Below, in pieces: positions 41,843 through 48,981 of a DNA stretch of 64,000 nt (position 1 is the stretch's first letter; each line of letters opens with the position of its first letter). Source of the stretch: Bradyrhizobium ottawaense (lineage in GTDB: Bacteria > Pseudomonadota > Alphaproteobacteria > Rhizobiales > Xanthobacteraceae); NCBI RefSeq assembly GCF_900099825.1, contig NZ_LT629693.1:5839001-5903000 (forward strand). Reading direction: 5' to 3'. The translations under genes were made by a program, and so were the position numbers. Below the pieces are notes generated by a model, which had not been told where the DNA came from, did no database searches, and saw nothing but the letters and a program-made list of their open reading frames with translations.

Positions 41843-42531
41843 CCGATATGGCTGAAAAAGGTTCGGACTTCCTCAAGGACCTGGGCGATGCCGCGCGCCG
41901 CAACCCGATGTCGGCGGCACTCATCGGGATGGGAATCGTTTGGCTTTTCGCCGGCGGGAAAGCTGGAGTGGCGCCGGGCGATCTGCTCGAGCGGGCCGGC
42001 ATGGATCGCGTGCCGGAGGCAGCGAAGGCCACTTTCAACACGGCGAGGGACAGTGTGGCGTCGACCACCAATTCTGCGGCCGATACGTTCCGTGCAGCCG
42101 GCAGCGCCGGTATCGAAACGGCAACCCGAATGGGTTCGGAATATGCAAAGTTATTACCTGATTCAGCCAACGTCTTGGACAGTGTACGAGGCAATCTGAC
42201 CGACCTCCTCAAAGCGCAACCGCTGGCGTTGGGTGCAATCGGATTGGCAATTGGCGCCGGCATTGCCGCGGCCTTGCCCAATACGGAACTCGAAAACTCC
42301 TATTTGGGCCAGACCAGTGACACCGTGAGAAGCAAAGCGGCCGCGATCGCAGGCGAGCAGATGGATACAGTCGCCACGGTTGCGTCGGATGTGGTTGACG
42401 CGGCGAAAGAAGGAGCGCGCAAGGAAGGCCTTACCTTGGATGACGCAAAGGCGGCCATGGATGGACTTTCGGGCAAGTTCGGTCGCGTTGTCGACGCAGC
42501 CGGAAAGAGCTTGTCCGAAAACTTGCGGTGA
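41839..42531 (+). CDS. LEA-like membrane-associated protein
   Basis: 230 aa. MAEKGSDFLKDLGDAARRNP, MSAALIGMGIVWLFAGG then amphipathic helices rich in Ala/Thr/Asp/Lys, and a second hydrophobic segment QPLALGAIGLAIGAGIAAAL. It repeats the layout of 39670-40836 in shorter form (both have DAARRNPM-like and NTELE/KSDLE words), so they are distant paralogues. ATGA overlap with the gene before. Confidence 0.75.
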   Translation: MTDMAEKGSDFLKDLGDAARRNPMSAALIGMGIVWLFAGGKAGVAPGDLLERAGMDRVPEAAKATFNTARDSVASTTNSAADTFRAAGSAGIETATRMGSEYAKLLPDSANVLDSVRGNLTDLLKAQPLALGAIGLAIGAGIAAALPNTELENSYLGQTSDTVRSKAAAIAGEQMDTVATVASDVVDAAKEGARKEGLTLDDAKAAMDGLSGKFGRVVDAAGKSLSENLR

Positions 42532-42571
42532 ACCGCAAGTTCGATTGGTTTAATCAAACGTGGAGAGAAAA

Positions 42572-42646
42572 ATGAACGGTCTGATCTATTTGGTAGGCTT
42601 GGTTGTCGTCATCCTGGCTGTATTGTCGTTCTTTGGACTTCGGTGA
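42572..42646 (+). CDS. Membrane micropeptide (24 aa)
   Basis: MNGLIYLVGLVVVILAVLSF, FGLR. GGAGAG precedes the ATG. Almost wholly hydrophobic, one helix. One base separates its stop from the next gene's ATG, indicating coupling. A similar micropeptide (55805-55876) lies beside the paralogue of the next gene, which strengthens both calls. Confidence 0.7.
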   Translation: MNGLIYLVGLVVVILAVLSFFGLR

Positions 42647-42647
42647 G

Positions 42648-43514
42648 ATGATGATTGAGATGGAATCCACAGCCCCTCCCGTCGGGGTGCCCGCGCGGTA
42701 TGTGACTTGGACACCTGCGATCCTGGGTGCCTTGGTGGCAACCGCACTGTCGTCGATCCTGGTCGCATTCGGCGCAACCGTGGGGCTGGGGATTTCGTCG
42801 ACGGCGCCAACTTGGCGCGACGCTTCCGCCGCTTTGTGGCTTTTATCAGGCCTCTATCTGATCATCCAGGCGGCTTTGAGCTTCGGCGTGGGCGGATATA
42901 TCGCAGGTCGCACGAGTGTCGGTCTCGCAGCATCGGATCCAGCCGAAGTCGAACACCGCGACGGGCTGCATGGCCTAGCTGCCTGGGCGATTGCTGTGGT
43001 CCTGGGCGTAGCCCTTGCCGCGCTGCTTGGAAGTGCAACCCTGTCACGACCCAACGTCAACGCGGTTTCTTCACGAACCAGTGCGGCCGAACCCCTGCTA
43101 AGCTATGAACTCGACCGATTGTTCAGACCGGCGCGTCGCGCTACTGCAAATGTAGACCTTTCCCAGGACCGCGCGGAAGCCGGAAGAATGCTTCTTACGT
43201 CTTCAAGCCACTCCGGTATGAGCAGTGAAGATCGCGTCTATCTCACTCAGCTCGTTTCGGCCACCACTGGTCTGGCTGCAACGGAAGCCGAGCGACGGGT
43301 GGATACAGTAGTCGCGAGCTCACAGGCCGCGATCGCAAAATCGCGCCGGAGTTCCGTTATTCTCGCTTTCTCCGTGGCATCCGCGCTATTGCTGGGTGCT
43401 GTGATAGCGTGGGCCGCTGCCGGGATCGGGGGCCGTCATCGCGATGGCGCTCCGCTGCCATCTTGGATGCGCTCTCATGAGCATGGAGTCGAGTACCGAC
43501 GCGGCATGTCGTGA
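42648..43514 (+). CDS. Multipass membrane protein, paralogue of 54917-55777
   Basis: 288 aa. Hydrophobic segments near 20-45, 65-95, 105-130 and 245-270. Shares the pattern WTPAILGALVATALSSILVA, FGATVGLGIS, LSFGVGGYIAGRTSVG, HRDGLHGLAAWAIAVVLGVA, RVYLTQLVSATTGLAATEAE, RRVDTVV with 54917-55777. The glycine pattern is like the PhnA/TIGR-type stress membrane proteins of rhizobia, but I cannot name a family. Final gene of the stress operon. Confidence 0.75.
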   Translation: MMIEMESTAPPVGVPARYVTWTPAILGALVATALSSILVAFGATVGLGISSTAPTWRDASAALWLLSGLYLIIQAALSFGVGGYIAGRTSVGLAASDPAEVEHRDGLHGLAAWAIAVVLGVALAALLGSATLSRPNVNAVSSRTSAAEPLLSYELDRLFRPARRATANVDLSQDRAEAGRMLLTSSSHSGMSSEDRVYLTQLVSATTGLAATEAERRVDTVVASSQAAIAKSRRSSVILAFSVASALLLGAVIAWAAAGIGGRHRDGAPLPSWMRSHEHGVEYRRGMS

Positions 43515-43552
43515 AGGTCTAGGGACTACCGGCCTTCTTAACCCAATGTCCT

Positions 43553-44115
43553 TCAGACGGATCTTCCATCAAAAGTGGGAGAGGCGGTGCGTTCTGTTGC
43601 GATAAAGTCCTCCAGCAGTGGACCCTTGGCGAAGCCCTCGAGCCGGCGCGCCTGGACATCTAGACGTTTCAGGGCCTGGATTTCCTCATCTTGCCCCAGC
43701 TTTGCCTTCTGCACAGCGGAGTTCATGACCGTGATCGTCTCGTCGTAGACCTTGAGGGAAACGAGGTAGGGATGACGATCCTTCCCACCATGGGCCAAAG
43801 AGAACCGCGCGGGATCATGGAAGCGATAAGGCGATCCATGCACGACCTCGGCGACCATGGCGAGCGATCGGACTATCCGCGCGCCGACGCCAGGCGTCAG
43901 CAGGCGTTCCGTAAAATCAACGGGACCGCGGTTGGCTCGCGCGCGTGAGCTTGGCGCCGTCGAAACCGATCCGTTCACCAAGCAACTTCAATTCGTCCGG
44001 CGCTTTTCGCGAATGCTGACCCCGACCTCCGCAGACATGGATGCCGAGTTCGCCGGAAAGCGGACCCAGCCCGCGCTTGAGAACGGAGGGGCCATTGGAT
44101 GCCTTCGCGACCTGA
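43553..44115 (-). pseudogene. DUF763 protein with a large internal deletion
   Basis: The N-side piece (44115 to about 43917): SVLKRGLGPLSGELGIHVCG, GRGQHSRKAPDELKLLGERI, GFDGAKLTRAS. The C-side piece (about 43930 to 43553): FTERLLTPGVGARIVRSLAM, VAEVVHGSPYRFHDPARFSL, AHGGKDRHPYLVSLKVYDET. Both are clear DUF763 segments, but about 140 residues between them and the N-terminus are missing. DUF763 relates to HhH-type DNA repair folds; not functional here. Confidence 0.8.
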
Positions 44116-44136
44116 TGCATCGATCGATTAGATGTC

Positions 44137-44537
44137 TTACCTGGCTGGCGCTGAGGCCTCCTGCACAAAGTCCGCCACATCCGCGAACATGCGGTCAAGA
44201 TTGAGTTCCTGTTGGTAGCTGCCGCCTCGGACAGTTGCTTCAGCCTGACCGCAAATCGCAAGAACAGGCGCGTGGTCCAGCTTGGCATCGTATAGGCCGG
44301 TGATGAGGTGGGTGGCGCCAGGACCGCCTGTGGACAGACAGACGCCGATTTCGCCCGTGAACTTGGCGTGCGCAACAGCCATGAACGCAGCCATCTCCTC
44401 GTGTCGGACCTGAATGAACTCGATCTTGTCGGCCCGCTGCAGGGCTCCTATCACGCCGTTGATGCCACCGGGATATCCGTAAATCCGCATGATCCCCAGG
44501 CGTACAGGCGCTCAAGGACGAAATCGCCGACTTTCAT
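44137..44537 (-). pseudogene. Thiamine-diphosphate enzyme (pyruvate oxidase/acetolactate synthase-like), N-terminal fragment
   Basis: Starts MKVGDFVLERLYAWG (GGAG 7 nt before the ATG). After a one-base change near 44490 the frame continues RIYGYPGGINGVIGALQRAD, VRHEEMAAFMAVAHAKFTGE, STGGPGATHLITGLYDAKLD, HAPVLAICGQ. The usual PGDGINGV has lost its Asp. It ends after about 130 of some 600 residues and runs directly into the DUF763 relic. The catalytic Glu of RHEEMAAFMA is present, but no cofactor domain. Confidence 0.85.
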
Positions 44538-44758
44538 GGGTAGCTCCGATGTTCACACGACGCACATTGGGGATGTATTATCAAACCACTGCTGGCCGGA
44601 GTTCGTGTTCCAACGCCTCATTCTGAGGCGATTTCCAAGGATAATGGATAATTGTCGTACTGGACGGCCACGAAGCTTTGCCGGGAGGATATCGCTTCAA
44701 TACGGAACGCTGAGGCTCGACCGCAATTGAAATCTGAGAAAACCTCAGGAGGATCACC

Positions 44759-45619
44759 ATGCCCGCCGACTATCCAAAGCCGCCGTATCCGAGTCAAAAG
44801 CAACCGATGCCGGGATCGACTGCCAAAATGGATCCGCGCCCCGACCACGGGGAGACCAGCTACAGAGGTTCAGGCCGCCTGAAAGGAATGAAGGCGGTCA
44901 TCACGGGCGGCGACAGCGGCATCGGGCGGGCCGTCGCGATCGCTTATGCGAGGGAGGGCGCCGATGTCTTGATTGCGTATCTGAACGAAAACGACGACGC
45001 CAAGGAAGTCAAAGATCTGATCGAAAAGGAGGGACGCAGAGCGGTCCTGCTCTCAGGCGACCTTCAGAAATCGGGGCATTGCCGTTCGGTTATTCAGAAA
45101 GCGGTCGACGAATTGGGCGGCATCGACATTCTGGTGAACAACGCGGCGCACCAGGCCACGTTCAAGGATATCGGCGATATCAGCGACGAGGAGTGGGATA
45201 TGACTTTCAGGGTAAACATTCATGCGATGTTTTATCTGGCAAAGGCTGCGGTCCCGCACATGAAACCCGGCAGCGCCATCGTAAACACGGCGTCAATCAA
45301 CTCGGATATGCCGAACCCGATCCTGCTCGCCTATGCAACGACGAAGGGAGCCATTCAGAATTTCACCGGCGGGCTCGCTCAGATGCTGGCGCACAAGGGC
45401 ATCAGGGTAAACGCGGTGGCGCCTGGACCGATCTGGACACCGCTCATTCCCTCGACCATGCCTGACGAGGCCGTCGCTAATTTCGGCGAGCAGGTACCCA
45501 TGAAGCGGGCAGGGCAACCGGCCGAACTCGCGACCGCCTACGTGATGCTTGCCGATCCGCTATCCAGCTACACGTCGGGAACTACGGTTGCCGTCACCGG
45601 CGGTAAGCCATTTATCTAA
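44759..45619 (+). CDS. Short-chain dehydrogenase/reductase (YghA/GSP39-like)
   Basis: 286 aa; AGGAGG precedes the ATG. The N-terminal extension YPKPPYPSQKQPMPGSTAKM, DPRPDHGETSYRGSGRL is typical of the YghA / general stress protein 39 subgroup. Rossmann motif GGDSGIGRAVAIAYAREGAD; NNAA; catalytic Ser in NTASINSD; YATTKGAIQNF with Tyr/Lys; PGPIWTPLIPS. NAD(P)-dependent oxidoreductase of general stress; substrate unknown. Paralogue at 58978-59976. Confidence 0.92.
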   Translation: MPADYPKPPYPSQKQPMPGSTAKMDPRPDHGETSYRGSGRLKGMKAVITGGDSGIGRAVAIAYAREGADVLIAYLNENDDAKEVKDLIEKEGRRAVLLSGDLQKSGHCRSVIQKAVDELGGIDILVNNAAHQATFKDIGDISDEEWDMTFRVNIHAMFYLAKAAVPHMKPGSAIVNTASINSDMPNPILLAYATTKGAIQNFTGGLAQMLAHKGIRVNAVAPGPIWTPLIPSTMPDEAVANFGEQVPMKRAGQPAELATAYVMLADPLSSYTSGTTVAVTGGKPFI

Positions 45620-45763
45620 GCGATGATGGATGGAAGCAAACTGCAACTGGATGGCCCGATACGACAGCAGGTTGCGGATTGGGCAGTTGAAGGCTACCCA
45701 AGCACGACCTTATGAAGATTGCGATGAACTGACCAACCCATCGAGCATCAAGGCCGTCTGCAT

Positions 45764-45973
45764 CTACATCGTGGCTGCTCTCAAATAACTCGGTTCCTTA
45801 AGAGCATTACCAAGCATGCGGATGGTGATCGTCCAATGGTTTGTTTGGCGTCTCTCCTCGGTCAGGGAGGAAAAAAAGAGCGCAGCGTCGCCAATTTTGG
45901 CAATGATTCTGTCGTCCTCAAGGTTCAAAGTGAACGGAAGGGGCGAGTTGTTATTTAACTCCTGCAAGCTCAC
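45764..45973 (-). CDS. Small conserved protein
   Basis: 69 aa from a GTG start overlapping the end of 45951-46133. LNLEDDRIIAKIGDAALFFS, SLTEERRQTNHWTITIRMLG. Reminiscent of short Bradyrhizobium proteins of about 70 aa with a helical core; function unknown. Confidence 0.5.
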   Translation of the reverse strand: MSLQELNNNSPLPFTLNLEDDRIIAKIGDAALFFSSLTEERRQTNHWTITIRMLGNALKEPSYLRAATM

Positions 45974-46133
45974 TCCATGAAGGTGCTAAAATTATCTTAC
46001 GCCCTCGAAGGCAAATAAGTTCCCATTCAATATTTCCCGGCTGGTCAGCTGTAACAGCGGCGGCATCAGATCCCAGATCGCCGGCAGCGGAAGCGACGTA
46101 CCGGCGGGCTCCGCTCGATTTGGCCCACGCCAT
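45951..46133 (-). CDS. Possible small protein
   Basis: 60 aa from the ATG at 46133; an upstream GTG at 46187 would overlap the next gene. ARRYVASAAGDLGSDAAAVT, ADQPGNIEWELICLRGRKII, LAPSWSELAGVK. No ribosome site seen. Overlap with 45764-45973 suggests coupled genes. Confidence 0.4.
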   Translation of the reverse strand: MAWAKSSGARRYVASAAGDLGSDAAAVTADQPGNIEWELICLRGRKIILAPSWSELAGVK

Positions 46134-46147
46134 TACGGCCAGCACTT

Positions 46148-46276
46148 TCAGCCAAAGGTCGCTCTGAGTAGTTCCGTGAAAATCCACGCCAAGAAAGACG
46201 CTATCGTAGCAAGAATCAATGTTTGATTGCGGGCCTTAGCAATCTCATTCCTGATATAGCGCCATAAGGAACCCAT
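46148..46276 (-). CDS. Small single-pass membrane protein (42 aa)
   Basis: MGSLWRYIRNEIAKARNQTL, ILATIASFLAWIFTELLRAT, FG. Positive N-terminus then one membrane helix with aromatic edges. It starts 20 nt after the stop of 46297-46515 and is probably co-transcribed. Confidence 0.5.
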   Translation of the reverse strand: MGSLWRYIRNEIAKARNQTLILATIASFLAWIFTELLRATFG

Positions 46277-46296
46277 TGCCCGCGTCGCTCAAGGGT

Positions 46297-46515
46297 TCAA
46301 CTTTCCGGACCGATCTGAAGTTCGAGCAGGGCTAACCGCTGCAGCACCTTTGGATCGCGTTCACCGTCACGGGTGACCCGAAGGATAGTTTCGGCCAAAC
46401 GATGGATGACATGAGAACTCACCGGCTCCGGAAGGGTATCTACTGAATCCTGAAGAGCCTGCGACATCAATTGGATTGCTTCCGGAGAAAATGACGTGTC
46501 CGAAAAATCCTTCAT
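46297..46515 (-). CDS. Small conserved protein
   Basis: 72 aa: MKDFSDTSFSPEAIQLMSQA, LQDSVDTLPEPVSSHVIHRL, AETILRVTRDGERDPKVLQR, LALLELQIG. Layout resembles Bradyrhizobium proteins with SFxPExIxLMxxAL at the start and GERDPxxLxxxAL near the end. Start chosen at this motif. Function unknown. Confidence 0.6.
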   Translation of the reverse strand: MKDFSDTSFSPEAIQLMSQALQDSVDTLPEPVSSHVIHRLAETILRVTRDGERDPKVLQRLALLELQIGPES

Positions 46516-46818
46516 TTTACTACACGGCAAGAGTTGAGAAGCCTGTACAACGGGAAAAAGTGGCAATGGTTCCCCAACGTATCGCGTTTGACGTAATGGG
46601 CTGGTCGCAGGCCTCGCGCCCTCGGCAGTCCGCGAGAACCTCAAGGCTCCCACTCCTGGCCGTTGGCAAAGTGAGTCGTCGACAGGCTTAGATAATCCTC
46701 GTCGAGTAGCGGAACGCCGGCTTGACGGCGGGTCCAGCGTGAGCTCGGTCAGGAAGCGTGCTCGCGAAGGATATCCTGATGCGATTTGCTCGAGGGGAGC
46801 AAATCAGCCCGCAGCCCC

Positions 46819-46962
46819 ATGCTCGACTGCACGCCGCTGCTAAGGACTGAGGGTTCAAGGTACGCGGTCGCCGTCTTCACCCTGGGTATCTATTCATGGG
46901 CCTGCATAGCGATGGTCGTTGGTTCCTGCCATGATTGTGACCCGGATCTCTGCCGTCATTGA
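46819..46962 (+). CDS. Possible cysteine-rich membrane micropeptide (47 aa)
   Basis: MLDCTPLLRTEGSRYAVAVF, TLGIYSWACIAMVVGSCHDC, DPDLCRH. One hydrophobic helix and a C-x6-ish CHDCDPDLC tail that could hold a metal or disulphide. No ribosome site, so low confidence. Apart from this and the next terminator, 46516-47025 holds nothing I recognise. Confidence 0.3.
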   Translation: MLDCTPLLRTEGSRYAVAVFTLGIYSWACIAMVVGSCHDCDPDLCRH

Positions 46963-46977
46963 CTTAGGCTTGGCTGC

Positions 46978-47006
46978 AAAGGGCCGCGGGGTCACCACGG
47001 CCCTTT
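46978..47006 (-). terminator. Terminator of 47026-47253
   Basis: AAAGGGCCG (46978-46986) pairs with CGGCCCTTT (46998-47006); lies 20 nt after the minus-strand stop. Confidence 0.65.
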
Positions 47007-47025
47007 CTCCTGGAAGGGTTTGCCG

Positions 47026-47253
47026 TTACTCCGTGCAGACCTTGGTCTTCTTCATACCGGCTTCGGCTTCAGTCTTGGTTTTGTAGACGCCGTTGTCGAC
47101 GACCGTAGTGGTCGTAGCGGTCGGCTTGGTCTCGACCACCGTGCACTTCTTCGTGGCGCTGTCGCGAACGACGTAGAATTCGGCCGCCGAGGCGGTTTCG
47201 GCCATGGTGGTTGCGGCAAATGCCAGTGCGCCAATCATCATAAATTTCTTCAA
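47026..47253 (-). CDS. Small periplasmic protein with TTG start
   Basis: 75 aa. The TTG at 47253 is preferred because GGAGGA lies 4 nt upstream and the next ATG would cut the signal peptide (MKKFMMIGALAFAATTMAET, ASA). Mature part: EFYVVRDSATKKCTVVETKP, VDNGVYKTKTEAEAGMKKTK, VCTE, with two Cys. Resembles a small exported protein common in Bradyrhizobium. Function unknown. Confidence 0.7.
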   Translation of the reverse strand: MKKFMMIGALAFAATTMAETASAAEFYVVRDSATKKCTVVETKPTATTTTVVDNGVYKTKTEAEAGMKKTKVCTE

Positions 47254-47355
47254 GGTGTCCTCCTCCAGTTTTTTGCGATGCGAGTGGCAACTCGAAGACA
47301 AACCAATTGTTCCGCTTATTCCCGATCGGAACGCGGTGAGACCGTGACAAGAAAC

Positions 47356-47526
47356 CTAATCCGGCGAAGCCGCGCCGGATTGGTCGAGCTTCTTGAGATC
47401 TTTGAGGCCGTCGACCACCAGCAGTTCTGCCTCCTCGACGCCCGCATCGAGCCTCTGCCGGATAAGGCGCTTTAGCGTCGTGGCCCGCCGCGCATCGTTC
47501 TCGTCGACATCCTTGTTGATCGGCAA
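47356..47526 (-). CDS. Small hydrophilic protein (56 aa)
   Basis: Starts at TTG 47526 right after an in-frame TGA; no better start exists. MPINKDVDENDARRATTLKR, LIRQRLDAGVEEAELLVVDG, LKDLKKLDQSGAASPD. Strong amphipathic pattern indicates a real protein. Possibly truncated at its 5' end. Function unknown. Confidence 0.5.
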   Translation of the reverse strand: MPINKDVDENDARRATTLKRLIRQRLDAGVEEAELLVVDGLKDLKKLDQSGAASPD

Positions 47527-47735
47527 GTAAACGTTTCACGCGCGCGCAAAGGCTATTCCAGCGACATCGGGTCAACCATCGATTTTCCTCCGCAGAACAC
47601 ATCCAACAGCCTATTGCCACGTTTTCCGATATTGTTGCCACCCTGACAGCCTGCCCTCAAATGCGCGTTCTTGTTTCAGGGAACCATTGCGTTGCACCGG
47701 GACACTTGGGGTTGGTCGTAACAACGGTGGTGGGC

Positions 47736-48146
47736 ATGCCCCTCGGTCGATACTTCTTCTATATGGGCACCCTGCTGCTCGCGCTGCTGTTCCTCGCGGA
47801 CTGGTACATGCCGCAACCGGCCGCGCCAACGGCGCGCCCGGAGGTCGATCGAACCGTCATCCGTCTTCATTCCCGGGATAAGTGGCCCGAGCGGATCGTG
47901 ATCGATACAAGTCTGCCGACAATCGTTCCACCGCCTGCGAAGATTGCCGAAAATCCGCCGGAAAGATCGCCGCCCCCCGTTCGATCGCTGCGGGCGGCTT
48001 TCGCGCAGGTAACGCCGCCTCAGGCCGCTGCACCGGCGATCGCTGTCAAATCTGCTCCGAAGCGCCGAACCCGAACGGTGCGTGCGGGTGCCCTCCTCAC
48101 CAGCTTCGAGGCGGAAGATTTCCGCCCACTCCAGATGAACTGGTAA
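47736..48146 (+). CDS. Membrane-anchored protein with basic Pro-rich tail
   Basis: 136 aa: MPLGRYFFYMGTLLLALLFL, ADWYMPQPAAP forms an N-terminal anchor. The rest is Pro/Ala/Arg-rich (SLPTIVPPPAKIAENPPERS) with KSAPKRRTRTVR near the end and a conserved-looking C-terminus. A layout frequent in Bradyrhizobium; function unknown. Confidence 0.65.
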   Translation: MPLGRYFFYMGTLLLALLFLADWYMPQPAAPTARPEVDRTVIRLHSRDKWPERIVIDTSLPTIVPPPAKIAENPPERSPPPVRSLRAAFAQVTPPQAAAPAIAVKSAPKRRTRTVRAGALLTSFEAEDFRPLQMNW

Positions 48147-48201
48147 AGCGACGGGGCTGGGCGCCGTCTGAAAACGGGAAAAATTGGCAATCCGACGCCT
48201 T

Positions 48202-48294
48202 CAGCCCAACCCCATCTCGACGGCGATCCGGATCAGATCGGAATGATTCTTGGCCCCGAGCTTCTGCTTGAGCAGCGACGTGGTGTTGGCCCCC
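48202..48294 (-). pseudogene. Tail of a LuxR-type response regulator
   Basis: The minus strand reads SLLKQKLGAKNHSDLIRIAV and ends EMGLG, the last helices of a FixJ/NarL-type HTH domain (LM.KLGAKN..DLVRIA). Nothing upstream remains. Confidence 0.55.
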
Positions 48295-48308
48295 TAGCGC
48301 ATCGGCGA

Positions 48309-48620
48309 CTTCCACAATCTTGTCGCCCCGCCGATGTCGACGGCTTGCTCTCGCAGACCGCTTATCGAGTGATCCAGGAAGGTGTGACCAATGTTCTCTG
48401 GCACGCCAATGCGCATGCGCTACGGGTCTGGGCGTCGCTCGAAGACGCGCACGTCGCGGTCGAGATTTCCGACGACGGCGACGGATTTCCGCCGAGCCAG
48501 CCGTTTGGCCGCGGATTGACCGGCATGCACGAGCGCGTCCGGGCCCTTAGCGGGACTTTTGAATTCAAACGGGAGAACGGTCGAACCTACGTCCGTTGCC
48601 GTTTGCCGACCACGGTGTGA
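48309..48620 (+). pseudogene. ATPase domain of a NarX/UhpB-type histidine kinase, 5' end missing
   Basis: LSQTAYRVIQEGVTNVLWHA holds the N-box Asn, EISDDGDGFPPSQPFGRGLT the G1 box and GMHERVRALSGTFEFKRENG the G2 box. These are the last ~95 residues of a HisKA_3-type kinase. Sensor and dimerisation domains are gone. It lies head-to-head with the regulator tail at 48202-48294, suggesting an inverted scar of one two-component system. Confidence 0.7.
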
Positions 48621-48981
48621 GGCGCAACGTTCGGCAGCGGATTGCGCCGGAACGGCGATAAGGGCTCAGGCCGGCAGCTCGGACGTTCAATCTTGCCCGC
48701 CGCGTCGAGCTGAAATGAGGACCCGGACCGGCGGTAGACCAATGCGATCCCGCTTGCGTCGGGCCAGCGCTGCTCATGTCTAAAGGGACCGCTCGATGAT
48801 CCTCAACGCACGCGGCAATTTGTCCGCCCTGGCACCGTAAGTCGCGGAAGGGTCGGCCCTTTCAGCAATATCTGGCACGTAATGGTCGAGCGGGAAAAAT
48901 TGGCAAGTAGGTTCGTAAGCGGGAACCGTTAATGCTGCACTGCGTTGCTCATGGTCGCCGTCAGTAACAGTAGGCCATTTT
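48621..48981. other. Intergenic upstream of opgG, no gene
   Basis: Nothing coding recognised; presumably contains the opgGH promoter. Confidence 0.5.

Noticed and set aside
45651..45788. 45-codon plus-strand frame after the first short-chain dehydrogenase
   Set aside because: ATG-initiated and open, but no ribosome site or family, and it overlaps the convergent gene 45764-45973.
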